Assembly (NCBI RefSeq): GCF_041929235.1
Contig: NZ_JBHFNP010000115.1
Span: 32,543-96,542 of the forward strand
Reading direction: 5' to 3'
Source of the DNA: Microseira sp041929235
GTDB lineage: Bacteria; Cyanobacteriota; Cyanobacteriia; Cyanobacteriales; Aerosakkonemataceae
Length of the DNA stretch: 64,000 nt
In this document: one piece after another, positions 52,534 to 61,184 of the stretch
Position numbering within the stretch: the first letter of the stretch is position 1
Layout of the letters: each line of letters begins with the position of its first letter
Position numbers and translations under genes: made by a program
Notes under the pieces: model-generated
Databases searched by the model: none
Seen by the model: only the letters and a program-made list of their open reading frames with translations
What the model was told of the DNA's origin: nothing

Positions 52534-55260
52534 TTAGTTTGGCGGATCGAAGCGGTTGACGGATGCTGCGATCGCAATCATCGGTAAACTCGCTAAGAAG
52601 CAGATAATCCACTGGTCAAGTGTCATTGGTGCGGTTTGGAAGATGTTGTTAATAAACTGGGAGTTGGCGAAGATAATCTGCAAGATTACCGCCACAATAA
52701 TACCACCTGCCAGGGCGGGCGCCCCGCTGACTTTTTCTGTCGAACCTTGTAATTTTGCCATCAATGAAGGCAGCAACTGGCTAATACTCAGCAGGTAAAA
52801 AATCCGTCCCATCACTAATGCTTGAATTGCCATTGTCCGGGCTAATTCGATGCTGCCCCAAGGTGCTTGTCTGACAAATTCAAACATGCCGAAAATCAGC
52901 GTCCAGTTGTAGAGAGAAACTGCCAAAATCCGCTTGATGCGATTTGGCGTCAGGAAGGGTTCGTTAACCGGACGGGGCGGCTGTTTCATCACTCCTTCTG
53001 ACTTGGGTTCAAACGAAAGGGGAACCGTCATCGTAATCGAGTTGAGCATGTTTAGCCAGAGAATTTGTAGTGACAAAATTGGCAAGTCTCGACCCAAAAG
53101 CGTGCTGATTAAAATCGTCATCGATTCCCCACCGTTGACTGGCAGAATAAAGCAAATGGCTTTAATTAGGTTCTTATAAACAGATCGCCCTTCTTCCACC
53201 GCTGCTGCAATCGAAGCAAAGTTATCATCAGTTAACAGCATATCTGCCGCTTCTTTTGATACTTCCGTACCGCTTCCCATGGCGATACCGATATCCGCTT
53301 GTTTGAGGGCGGGGGCGTCGTTTACTCCGTCTCCCGTCATTGCTACGATTTCACCTTTTGATTGCAATGCTTCGACAATTCGCAGCTTTTGTTCGGGGGC
53401 GACGCGGGCAAATACTACCCCTTCTTCTACCGCATTTGCTAATTTGTTCGGGTTCATTTTGGCAAGTTGGGCACCTGTGTATGCCACAACTTTTTTATTC
53501 TGATTGCGGAAACCCATGCGGCGGGCGATCGCTTGTGCGGTGGTGATGTGATCTCCGGTAATCATCTTCACCTGAATTCCCGCAGCTTGACAGGCGTGGA
53601 CCGCGGCGATCGCTTCCGGGCGGGGCGGATCGATCATTGCTTGCAATCCGATGAATGCCAACCCCGATTCAATATCAGAATGATCGACTTTATCTTGTGA
53701 TTCGGCTATTTTTTTCTTGGCAAAAGCTAGCACCCGCAACCCTTGTTTTGCCATTTCATCGACGCGCCGATCAATCGCTTCCACATCCAGGGTGGTAATT
53801 TTTCCATCTTTATTGAAGGCAGCAGAACAGCGTTTTAAAATCGCTTCTGCCGAACCTTTGACATAAATTACCTTGGCATGGCGAGTTTGGTGCAATGTTG
53901 CCATGTATTGAAACTCGGACTCGAAGGGAATTGAGTCAAATCTGGGGTTCATTCTTTCTGCTGCTTTTTGAATTAACCCCGCTTTACTCGCAACGGTAAT
54001 TAACGCGCCTTCGGTGGGGTCTCCAATGACTACCCAATTGCCGTTCTTTTGTTCTAAGTGGGAATCGTTGCACAATACTCCTGCCAACAGCAATTCTGCC
54101 AAAACCGGGAGATCTTTGGCATTAATTGGCGTTTGTTTATGCTGAATTTCGCCTTCGGGATTGTAACCGCCACCCGTGACGGTATAAGTTTCACCGCCTG
54201 CATAAATTTCTTGGACGGTCATTTGGTTTTCGGTCAAAGTTCCGGTTTTATCGGAACAAACCACCGTCGCACCGCCGAGGGTTTCTACTGCTGGTAATTT
54301 GCGGACAATTGCATTTCGCTTCGCCATGCGGGCGACACCAACTGCTAAGGTGACGGTAATAACTGCGGGCAAACCTTCAGGAATGGCGCCGACAATTAAT
54401 GCGATCGCAGGTTCTACAGCATCTTGAAAAGTATATCGTCCCAAACCAATCGCAAACGTCAGCGTCGCCGCAAATAACACGAAGTAAAGCCAATTTTGGC
54501 TGAATTGATTAAACTTGCGCGTTAAGGGCGTGGTAAGGTCTACCCGTTGTTCAATTAACTGGGAAATTTTACCCGTTTCGGTTTGATTCCCCGTCGCGAC
54601 AACAATCCCGCTACCTTGTCCAAAGGTGACGAAACCTCCGGCATATGCCATGTTTAAACGTTCTGCTAGCGGGGTTTCCGGTGGTAAGGTTGCATCTGCG
54701 GCATCTTTTTCTACTGCTACCGACTCGCCTGTCAAACCAGATTCATCGATTTGCAAATCGCGGGTTTTTATTAAGCGCAAATCGGCGGGAACTTTGTCGC
54801 CAGAGGTGAGTAATACTAAATCCCCCGGTACTAATTCTTGCGAGGGGACTTTTAATTTTTTGCCGCCGCGAATCACGGTCGCTTCTGTACGCACGGCGGA
54901 AGCAAGCGCTGCGATAGCGCTTTCTGCTTGCGATTCTTGGGTAAAGCTAATAATCGCGTTTGTTGTCGTAACGCCCCAAATTACGCTGGCATTTATCCAC
55001 TCTCCAAGAAATGCTTTAATTGCACCGGCGCACACCAAGATGATCAGGAGGGGTTGGTTAAATTGCAGGATGAATTTTAACCAAACAGGTTTGCCTTCTT
55101 TTGCAGTTAGTTCGTTTGCCCCATATTCGCGCAAACGCTGGGGAATTTCAACTTCGTCTAAACCTTTTTCCAGGTCGGTTACTAAAATATGGCTGATTTT
55201 GTCTTCAGGTAAATTGTGCCACTGGTGTTCTTGTGCGTTCTTTATAGCTGTTGCTGTCAT
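52534..55260 (-). CDS. P-type cation-transporting ATPase (PacL/Ca2+-type)
   Basis: 908 residues. Actuator TGES loop (DESGLTGESVAVEKDA), phosphorylation site CSDKTGTLTENQM, nucleotide-binding KGSAEAILKRC, hinge TGDGVNDAPALKQADIGIAM, helix-4 PEGLPAVITVTLAVG and an N-terminal cation-ATPase domain place it in the type II (SERCA/PMR1/PacL-like) group. It should pump Ca2+ or a similar cation out of the cytoplasm. Helices 5-6 carry NGGESMTILIST and LQILWLNMLNSIT; the usual two-Ca2+ residues are only partly kept, so the ion is not certain. Confidence 0.93.
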   Translation of the reverse strand: MTATAIKNAQEHQWHNLPEDKISHILVTDLEKGLDEVEIPQRLREYGANELTAKEGKPVWLKFILQFNQPLLIILVCAGAIKAFLGEWINASVIWGVTTTNAIISFTQESQAESAIAALASAVRTEATVIRGGKKLKVPSQELVPGDLVLLTSGDKVPADLRLIKTRDLQIDESGLTGESVAVEKDAADATLPPETPLAERLNMAYAGGFVTFGQGSGIVVATGNQTETGKISQLIEQRVDLTTPLTRKFNQFSQNWLYFVLFAATLTFAIGLGRYTFQDAVEPAIALIVGAIPEGLPAVITVTLAVGVARMAKRNAIVRKLPAVETLGGATVVCSDKTGTLTENQMTVQEIYAGGETYTVTGGGYNPEGEIQHKQTPINAKDLPVLAELLLAGVLCNDSHLEQKNGNWVVIGDPTEGALITVASKAGLIQKAAERMNPRFDSIPFESEFQYMATLHQTRHAKVIYVKGSAEAILKRCSAAFNKDGKITTLDVEAIDRRVDEMAKQGLRVLAFAKKKIAESQDKVDHSDIESGLAFIGLQAMIDPPRPEAIAAVHACQAAGIQVKMITGDHITTAQAIARRMGFRNQNKKVVAYTGAQLAKMNPNKLANAVEEGVVFARVAPEQKLRIVEALQSKGEIVAMTGDGVNDAPALKQADIGIAMGSGTEVSKEAADMLLTDDNFASIAAAVEEGRSVYKNLIKAICFILPVNGGESMTILISTLLGRDLPILSLQILWLNMLNSITMTVPLSFEPKSEGVMKQPPRPVNEPFLTPNRIKRILAVSLYNWTLIFGMFEFVRQAPWGSIELARTMAIQALVMGRIFYLLSISQLLPSLMAKLQGSTEKVSGAPALAGGIIVAVILQIIFANSQFINNIFQTAPMTLDQWIICFLASLPMIAIAASVNRFDPPN

Positions 55261-55299
55261 ATTTGTCCCCGATAAGTTGCTAAATTATGACTATTCCAA

Positions 55300-55365
55300 G
55301 GGCGGGCGAGACGCCCACCCCACCAGAAATTGACTGGTTTTGTGGGGTGGGCATTCTGCCCGCCC
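55300..55365. repeat. GGGCGGGC / GCCCGCCC compound palindrome
   Basis: GGGCGGGC and GCCCACCCCAC pair with GTGGGGTGGGC and GCCCGCCC across 18 bases. The GCGGGC...GCCCACCCCAC words also occur inside the 95-bp MITEs. The gap 55261-55585 otherwise holds GGACAGT and CAACTGT heptamers. Confidence 0.8.
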
Positions 55366-55585
55366 AAGGCAAAAGCCCCGAAGCCAAGCGGGTTTTAACC
55401 GCTTCTACTCTCAGTTTGTGCCTTGCGGATAAAATTTTTATTAAAGTTTCATGAGAAAGTTCTTATCTTTCAGTGGACAGTGGACAGTGGACAGTGGAAA
55501 ATTATCAACGAAAAACTGGGTTTAAAGCAATGTTCTTCTGGGAAGATTGACTAACTGTCAACTGTCAACTGTCAACTGTCAACTG

Positions 55586-56254
55586 TTATAAACGCAGCCG
55601 ATACCCCATGCTTCTGACGGTTTCTATCTTGTTGCTGCCTAATTTTTTTCTTAAATAACCCACATAAACATCTACAACATTAGAGTTGGGGTCGTAATCG
55701 TAACCCCAGACATGATTGAGTAATTGCTCTCGACTTAAAACTTGTCCGGGATGTCTGACAAAGGTTTCGGTTAAGATGAATTCGCGGGCGGATAATTCGA
55801 CAACGCGATCGCCTACTGTAACCGTGCGCGATCGCAAGTCTAAAACAATATCCCCCGCTTTGAGAATCATCTCATCTTTTTTAGGCGCAGATTTTTGATT
55901 TCTTAACCGGGCGCGCACTCGCGCCAGCAATTCTTCAAATCGAAATGGTTTGGTAACGTAATCATCCGCACCGCCTTCAAATCCCGCTACTTTATCGTTG
56001 ATTTCATCCCTGGCGGTTAAAATTATAATCGGCAGAGTTTCCCCTCTTCCCCGCAATTCTTCTAATACCTGCAATCCATCTTTTCCAGGCAATCCCAAGT
56101 CTAAAATTAACAGATCGAAATCGTTGCTATCAGCAACTCTAATCGCTGCATCGCCGTCTTCCACAACGATGGTGGTAAAACCATTCGCTTTTAATCCTTT
56201 TTCCAGAAACGAAGCGATGCGCGGTTCGTCTTCCGCGATGAGAATCCGGTTCAT
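55586..56254 (-). CDS. OmpR/PhoB-family response regulator
   Basis: 222 residues. Receiver 1-~118: ILIAEDEPR, phospho-Asp in LLILDLGLPGKDG, Thr/Lys in ILTARDE and YVTKPFRFEE. Winged helix ~125-222: ELSAREFILTETFVRHPGQV, VWGYDYDPNSNVVDVYVGYL. It should bind DNA as a phosphorylated dimer. The histidine kinase at 56908-58335 on the same strand is the likely partner, with a Uma2 gene between them. Confidence 0.92.
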   Translation of the reverse strand: MNRILIAEDEPRIASFLEKGLKANGFTTIVVEDGDAAIRVADSNDFDLLILDLGLPGKDGLQVLEELRGRGETLPIIILTARDEINDKVAGFEGGADDYVTKPFRFEELLARVRARLRNQKSAPKKDEMILKAGDIVLDLRSRTVTVGDRVVELSAREFILTETFVRHPGQVLSREQLLNHVWGYDYDPNSNVVDVYVGYLRKKLGSNKIETVRSMGYRLRL

Positions 56255-56299
56255 GGTGTATGTGGTGAGTTGAGCGATCGCGCAGTTCGTAGTAGGCGC

Positions 56300-56890
56300 T
56301 TAAGCGCCGTCCGGTTTTGGCGGAAACACCCTAACCAAATCGAGGGACAGTTCTGGAAAACAAGGCAGAGTTACCATCTGATTCGGTAAAATAATCCGCT
56401 TGTTTTTATATCCATATTTACCTTGACTACTTTGATAAGGTTCGCTGTATGCTTCTAGCTGATTATCGAACAAATTGAATATCCAATAATCGGAAATACC
56501 AGCTTCAGCATATAAAGGCAACTTTACATTTTGGTCGTAATTCAAAGTCGAATCAGAAATTTCAATAACCAGTAACACATTAGCAGGCTGAGGGTGAGCT
56601 AATAGATAATCGTCAGGGCTATTTTGGACAAGGGAAAAATCCGGTTCTGGTTCGCTGTCGTTTGGTAGAATAATAGGAGATTGACACCGGAGAGTTGCCC
56701 TATCTCCTAACAGTACGATCAATTCCCGCAGCAATTTAGAAATACAAACTTCGTGCGCTGTCCCTTTCGCCGACATTTGGATGATTTCTCCTTTGATTAA
56801 CTCAATTCGGTCATCTTCATGAAAAAATCCTAGTTCTCCCAATCTGTGATATTCATCGAGCGTGAACCGCTTAACCTGAGCGATACTCAT
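56300..56890 (-). CDS. Uma2-family (DUF820) endonuclease-like protein
   Basis: 196 residues. PD-(D/E)XK-type core: IELIKGEIIQMSAKGTAHE, SEPEPDFSLVQ and NVLLVIEISDSTLNYD give the Glu, Asp and Glu of the predicted nuclease centre. Uma2 proteins are numerous in cyanobacteria; their role is unknown and they often sit in mobile-looking positions. Here it lies between a response regulator and its likely kinase, 17 bases after the kinase gene. Confidence 0.9.
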   Translation of the reverse strand: MSIAQVKRFTLDEYHRLGELGFFHEDDRIELIKGEIIQMSAKGTAHEVCISKLLRELIVLLGDRATLRCQSPIILPNDSEPEPDFSLVQNSPDDYLLAHPQPANVLLVIEISDSTLNYDQNVKLPLYAEAGISDYWIFNLFDNQLEAYSEPYQSSQGKYGYKNKRIILPNQMVTLPCFPELSLDLVRVFPPKPDGA

Positions 56891-56907
56891 TGCATTTCTC
56901 CATATTG

Positions 56908-58335
56908 CTATTTTAAAGTACCAAAATGAGGTTCTACTGGCAAAATTAAGATAAAAGTTGAACCCTTTCCCGGCTGACTTTTTAATTCTACCTTGCCGCC
57001 GTGGGCTTCTGCGATCGCTCGCACAATTGCCAATCCCAAACCATACCCTTCAGAACGCCTGCGAGTTTTAGCAGCACGAGCAAACCGATCGAAAATGCGC
57101 TGTTGATCTTCAGGCAGAATTCCTTCTCCCGTATCCCGCAACCAAAAGCGAATCTGGCTTTTTGTTAAATCGGATCCTAAAGTAATTGTATCATTAACCG
57201 TTGTATGTTCAACCGCATTTTGAGCCAAATTCATCAGTGCCTGAGTCAGTCGCTGTTTGTCTGCCAAAATCTGACCCGATGCGTTTAATTCCAATTGCCA
57301 ATGCCGTTCTCCCAAAGCTTTAAGCTTCGCAAATAATTCTTGAATAAACCTATTAATTTCTAAATATTCTAAACCTAAAAAATCTGGTCTTTCTGCTTTA
57401 GCTAACAACAGCAAATCGTTAACCAATCGGTTCATCCTATCCAACTCATCGTTCACTATAACCAAAGTTTCATCCAGTTCTTCTGGTTGATATTGTAACA
57501 ATTCCAAATGACCGCGAATAATAGTAATTGGCGTCCGCAATTCGTGACCGGCATCGTTGATAAAATTCCGTTGGCTGGTAAAAGCTGCCTCAATTCGATC
57601 GAGCATTTCATTAAAAGCGATCGCGAGTTCGGCAATTTCATCAGAACCCTCTACCGAGATGCGCTGACTGACATTTGAATCGGTAATATAATGGGCTGTT
57701 GCAGTTAGCGATCGCAAAGGTTTTAACACTTGTCCAGCTACCGCCCCAGTCACAAATACACTCACAAATAAGATAGCGCTAGTTACTAAAATCATTACAG
57801 CAGTTGTTTCATTAACTTTCTCCATCTCAAACGAGGTAGAGTGGAGAATGACAAACACCCCGCGCGTTTTTCCCCCAATTATGACTGGCTCTGCCATGTA
57901 GCGCAGCATATCCGTCGGAGTAACTTTTTCCCCCTTTTCTGGCTGGGTTAATTGCGCCCAATGCTCTATGTTTTTCCCATTCATGCGTAGGGTTTCTGGT
58001 AGAGCAACCGGACTGGATTTGTAAAGCTTACCGTTGAGGAAGGTTAGCATAAATTCCCCTTCAACCGGGATATTTCGGTCAAGAAAAGTGTCAAATAAAT
58101 TCGACGCTTTACAACTGGAATTATGACATTGTTTAAGCAGTTGGCGAAATTCCTGCACCTCTTGAACCAGAAGGTTTTTACCCCGTTGTTCTAACCGCAC
58201 TGAAAGAACCTGACGCACGGCTAAAATCGATATACCTGTCGAACCAGCCATCAGCAATAGGTACAAAGCGATAATCCGGGTGCGGATACCAAAGAAAAAT
58301 CTACGCCATCTGGGAAATTTTTGATTCTTTTCCAC
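56908..58335 (-). CDS. Membrane sensor histidine kinase
   Basis: 475 residues. Membrane helix ~19-41, periplasmic sensor ~42-177 with CHNSSC-type cysteine pair, second helix ~178-200, HAMP ~201-252, HisKA with His264 in NDAGHELRTPITII, ATPase domain with NLAQNAVEHT, DTGEGI and GYGLGLAIVRAIA. Likely works with the OmpR-type regulator 56.2 kb; its signal is unknown. The first gene of a three-gene minus-strand run (kinase, Uma2, regulator). Confidence 0.92.
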   Translation of the reverse strand: MEKNQKFPRWRRFFFGIRTRIIALYLLLMAGSTGISILAVRQVLSVRLEQRGKNLLVQEVQEFRQLLKQCHNSSCKASNLFDTFLDRNIPVEGEFMLTFLNGKLYKSSPVALPETLRMNGKNIEHWAQLTQPEKGEKVTPTDMLRYMAEPVIIGGKTRGVFVILHSTSFEMEKVNETTAVMILVTSAILFVSVFVTGAVAGQVLKPLRSLTATAHYITDSNVSQRISVEGSDEIAELAIAFNEMLDRIEAAFTSQRNFINDAGHELRTPITIIRGHLELLQYQPEELDETLVIVNDELDRMNRLVNDLLLLAKAERPDFLGLEYLEINRFIQELFAKLKALGERHWQLELNASGQILADKQRLTQALMNLAQNAVEHTTVNDTITLGSDLTKSQIRFWLRDTGEGILPEDQQRIFDRFARAAKTRRRSEGYGLGLAIVRAIAEAHGGKVELKSQPGKGSTFILILPVEPHFGTLK

Positions 58336-58382
58336 AATTGATTTAGTTGTTAATAAAGGGCGAGGCAGCAGCCCACTGGTCG

Positions 58383-58550
58383 TCGTTCCCAGGCAGGAGC
58401 CTGGGAACGAGTTATATCATGTCCTTAAGCAATGGTAGTATATAATTTTTTATGCTGTAGGGGCGGGTTTTACCAATCAATCAGTAAAACCATGAAATAT
58501 CTTTTTAAACCCGCCCCGGTTGGCGCTGCCGATGCCTAAGGACATGATAT
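58383..58550. repeat. Nested palindromes
   Basis: TCGTTCCCAGGC / GCCTGGGAACGA (58383-58410, 4-base loop) abuts an outer perfect 14-bp repeat ATATCATGTCCTTA / TAAGGACATGATAT (58414-58427, 58537-58550), which encloses GTAGGGGCGGGTTT / AAACCCGCCCC (58458-58518). The outer right arm touches the stop codon of the next minus-strand frame. Confidence 0.85.
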
Positions 58551-59140
58551 TAAACTGCTTTACGAAGGCGAACCCAAAACCGAGAACCGCCTGACTGACG
58601 CAGTGTATAACCAATAGTACCACCCCAACTTTCTACCGTAATACGACAAAAATAAAGCCCCAAACCAGCTCGACCAGTTTTACCTTTCCCTTGAACAAAT
58701 TTTTGAAACAGTCTGTTGACAATATCCGGGGATAGACCCGCACCTTCATCTTCCACTGTCAACAGCAGAAATTCTCCTTCATCGCTAACGTCAACGGTTA
58801 CCGTAGTGTGCGGGGGACTATGGCGGAAGGCATTTTCCACCAGGTTAAACAGAACCCGATCGAGATGTAATTTTTCGCCAACAGCTTTACTTTCTTCCAG
58901 TCTATCGATGTTTGAACCCAGACACAAATTGATGTTGCTCATGGCAAAACTCGGTCGGAAACCATCAACGATTTCTTTGACAGCAGTCGCCACATCTGGA
59001 GCTAAATCGGGGTCGAATATAAAATTTTCCATCGATTCCATGTCAGCCGAAAATGCGTTCAATATTTCCCTGATTAACATTCCTTGCTGCATGGCTTGAC
59101 TCTTGCCAATTTCTAAAAATTTTCTGGCTGGCGGAGTCAA
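58550..59140 (-). pseudogene. Histidine kinase, 3' part of a frameshifted gene
   Basis: 196 residues carrying the second dimerisation helix (ARKFLEIGKSQAMQQGMLIR) and an ATPase domain (FNLVENAFRHSP, VEDEGAGLSPD, GRAGLGLYFCRI). The TTG start is nominal: upstream the same frame reads SQIFAANSLELLSSENL, joining exactly to the DLG at the end of the next entry if one base is restored near 59186. So the two frames were one kinase gene of ~370 residues. It could be a sequencing error. Confidence 0.8.
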
Positions 59141-59190
59141 ATTTTCGCTGCTAAGTAGCTCTAAAGAATTAGCAGCGAAAATTTGACTCC
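59133..59190. repeat. Perfect 22-bp palindrome at the frameshift
   Basis: GGAGTCAAATTTTCGCTGCTAA (first 20 bases shown as 59133-59152) at 59133-59154 is matched, inverted, at 59169-59190 with a 14-base spacer. It lies within coding sequence of the kinase and ends at the point where the reading frame shifts. Confidence 0.92.
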
Positions 59191-59664
59191 CAAATCGTGA
59201 ACGATGCAGTGCCAGAGTATTTCTTGTTTTTGGATTTCTTTAACTAACCGATCGTACAGTAAACGATTTTCCCTTCCTTTCTGGATGAGCAAGTGTTTAT
59301 CTTGATAGGCAAACTTTAGCAACTCGATTAATAATATCTTTCTCTCTCCCAAACGAATTGCTCTGGCTTCAAACTGGTATTCGTTCCCCGATACATCGGT
59401 TTCAATCCAGATTCCCGAACTCAGCGGTTCGGCTTCAGAACTATTCCAAAAATTTTCAGCATCGATGATAAAATTAGCAATAAAATGAAATTTTTCCAGC
59501 GTTAATCCATCTCGTTTAGAGGCAAATTCTGGGTCAAATTGACTAAACCAATCGGGAACTTGACCGATAACTTTAAAACCTCCGTCCTCCAGCTCTAAAA
59601 CTACAATATTCAGAGCGGCAAAAATTTCATCTGTAATCGATTCGCTCATTATTTTACCAGACAC
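59161..59664 (-). pseudogene. Histidine kinase, 5' part of a frameshifted gene
   Basis: 167 residues: a PAS-like sensor region (~10-130; FKVIGQVPDWFSQFDPEF) and the phospho-acceptor helix with His in LWHCIVHDLG. After DLG the frame reads VKFSLLIL and stops; the correct continuation is in the other frame. Its ATG overlaps the end of the cyclase gene by 16 bases, so it is the last member of the GTPase-OmpA operon. Confidence 0.8.
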
Positions 59665-60671
59665 GAATATATGCGTATCGGCTCAGCTATTCCTTGCAAT
59701 AACAGGGACGCTGGCGCAAAATTTTGTTGCAGAATGTTTCCAGTTTGATTAAATGTATTTTCATCGATTAGAATTTCGCTGGGACGAGCTTGGCTTTCAA
59801 GACGTGCAGCCAAATTGACGTGGTAGCCAATGGCGTTAAATGTTCTGTGGAGTCTACCTCCCAGTATACCCAAGGCTACGGGGCCAGAAGCTATTCCGAT
59901 GCTAATGTCGAGTTTCGAGCCATTATTTACTTTAGATATCTTACCAATATCTCTGACGGCTTCTATCATCCGTAAGGCTGCTTTTACTGCGCGATCGCGC
60001 GAAGACCCGCTAGCAGGAACAACCCCAAAGAATGCCGTTACTAAATCTCCCACTATCTTATCTACTAAACCGGCTTCATCCAGAATCTGCTGGAGCATAC
60101 TGGTAAAGCATAAGTTGAGCATTCTGAAAACTACCTCCGGCGGATGTTGTTCGCTGTAAGAAGAAAGTCCCCAAATATGAGCGAACAGAATGGTCACATC
60201 CTTGCGTTCCCCCCTCTCGTGTAACTTAAAAAGCTCTTGTGCTAAATCTTCAGGGATATCTCGTTCCAAATATTGGTTTAATATTCGCACTTGTTCTTGT
60301 CTCAAAAGGCTGAGATCGTTTCCTTGTTGTTGAATTAAACTGCGCTGAATCTCTTCTAAAGTCGCGTCTAGCAGTAACACCCAGTCTCCCTCATCTCCGG
60401 GGAAAATATGCAGATCGGCAGAACGCCCGTACTCGGTTTTAATACAAGGCAGAAATATGGGAAAATCATCCGCAGGCAAAAGTCCTTCCAGAAAAAACAG
60501 TTGTTCTGCTACATATTGCCCTTTTTGCAAATTCTTAATTCCATAAGCTGCTAACTTTCCGCCCCAGTCGGACAAGCGCCCGTTTTTTTCTACGAAAAGA
60601 TAAGCGGGAGAACTATTTTCAAACGTGAGGCTATGAAGATAATTAACTATCGGACTTGGTAGTTCCAGCAT
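59649..60671 (-). CDS. Divergent class III nucleotidyl cyclase-domain protein
   Basis: 340 residues. ~15-110 PAS-like (SPAYLFVEKNGRLSDWGGKL); ~115-150 coiled coil; ~155-338 class III cyclase domain: TILFAHIWGLSSYSE, VDKIVGDLVTAFFG, FNAIGYHVNLAARLE. The second metal Asp (209), Asn286 and Arg290 are present, but the first metal Asp is His165 and the purine-reading position before VNLAAR is Tyr-His. It may be catalytically weak or a nucleotide/protein-binding relative. It overlaps the GTPase gene by 29 bases and the kinase by 16. Confidence 0.85.
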   Translation of the reverse strand: MLELPSPIVNYLHSLTFENSSPAYLFVEKNGRLSDWGGKLAAYGIKNLQKGQYVAEQLFFLEGLLPADDFPIFLPCIKTEYGRSADLHIFPGDEGDWVLLLDATLEEIQRSLIQQQGNDLSLLRQEQVRILNQYLERDIPEDLAQELFKLHERGERKDVTILFAHIWGLSSYSEQHPPEVVFRMLNLCFTSMLQQILDEAGLVDKIVGDLVTAFFGVVPASGSSRDRAVKAALRMIEAVRDIGKISKVNNGSKLDISIGIASGPVALGILGGRLHRTFNAIGYHVNLAARLESQARPSEILIDENTFNQTGNILQQNFAPASLLLQGIAEPIRIYSCLVK

Positions 60672-61170
60672 TGATTCCCTCTATCATTTTTTTAGCTAAA
60701 ATAAAAAAAGCTTCTTCCACGCCTAAGCCGGTTTTAGCGCTTGTTTTAATTACAGTCCAACCTTTTTCTGATAGTTCGGCGATCGCTCCTTCGTCAATAT
60801 CCCATTCATCGGTCAAATCCGATTTATTCAGTAAGAGAATAAATGGCACGGATCCGACTGTTTCTTCTACCCGATGTTGGAGCATAATCGCCTTATCAAA
60901 AGTATAGCGCCTCGTTCCATCAACGACCAAAAGGTAACCTGATGAACCGCGCAAATAGGACATCCTAACTTTTTGAAATTCGTCTTCTCCGTGAATATCC
61001 CACAGGATCATATTGACTTCCTGCTTCCCTAGATTTACTGTTTTTTTATCAATTTTTACGCCAACGGTAGTTTGATAAATTTCCGAGTAAATGCTTTTAA
61101 CAAAACGCTCTACAAGAGAAGTTTTCCCCGTGGCGAAAGCTCCAACCATACATACTTTTTTCTGTAGCAT
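60643..61170 (-). CDS. Ras-like small GTPase
   Basis: 175 residues. G1 MVGAFATGKTSLVERF, G2 Thr in YQTTVGVKI, G3 WDIHGEDEF, G4 LLNKSDLTDE, G5 KTSAKTG: all five Ras motifs, with the G3 glutamine replaced (DIHGED rather than DTAGQE), as in several bacterial Rup/Rab-like GTPases. Such proteins switch protein partners according to GTP state. The neighbour encoded immediately upstream (14 bases) may be its effector or regulator. Confidence 0.93.
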   Translation of the reverse strand: MLQKKVCMVGAFATGKTSLVERFVKSIYSEIYQTTVGVKIDKKTVNLGKQEVNMILWDIHGEDEFQKVRMSYLRGSSGYLLVVDGTRRYTFDKAIMLQHRVEETVGSVPFILLLNKSDLTDEWDIDEGAIAELSEKGWTVIKTSAKTGLGVEEAFFILAKKMIEGINAGTTKSDS

Positions 61171-61184
61171 AAGCGGGGATATTA

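Noticed and set aside
54626..55333. 235-residue plus-strand frame opposite the P-type ATPase
   Set aside because: The ATPase has all its catalytic motifs; the opposite frame has Ser/Thr-rich nonsense typical of an antisense shadow.
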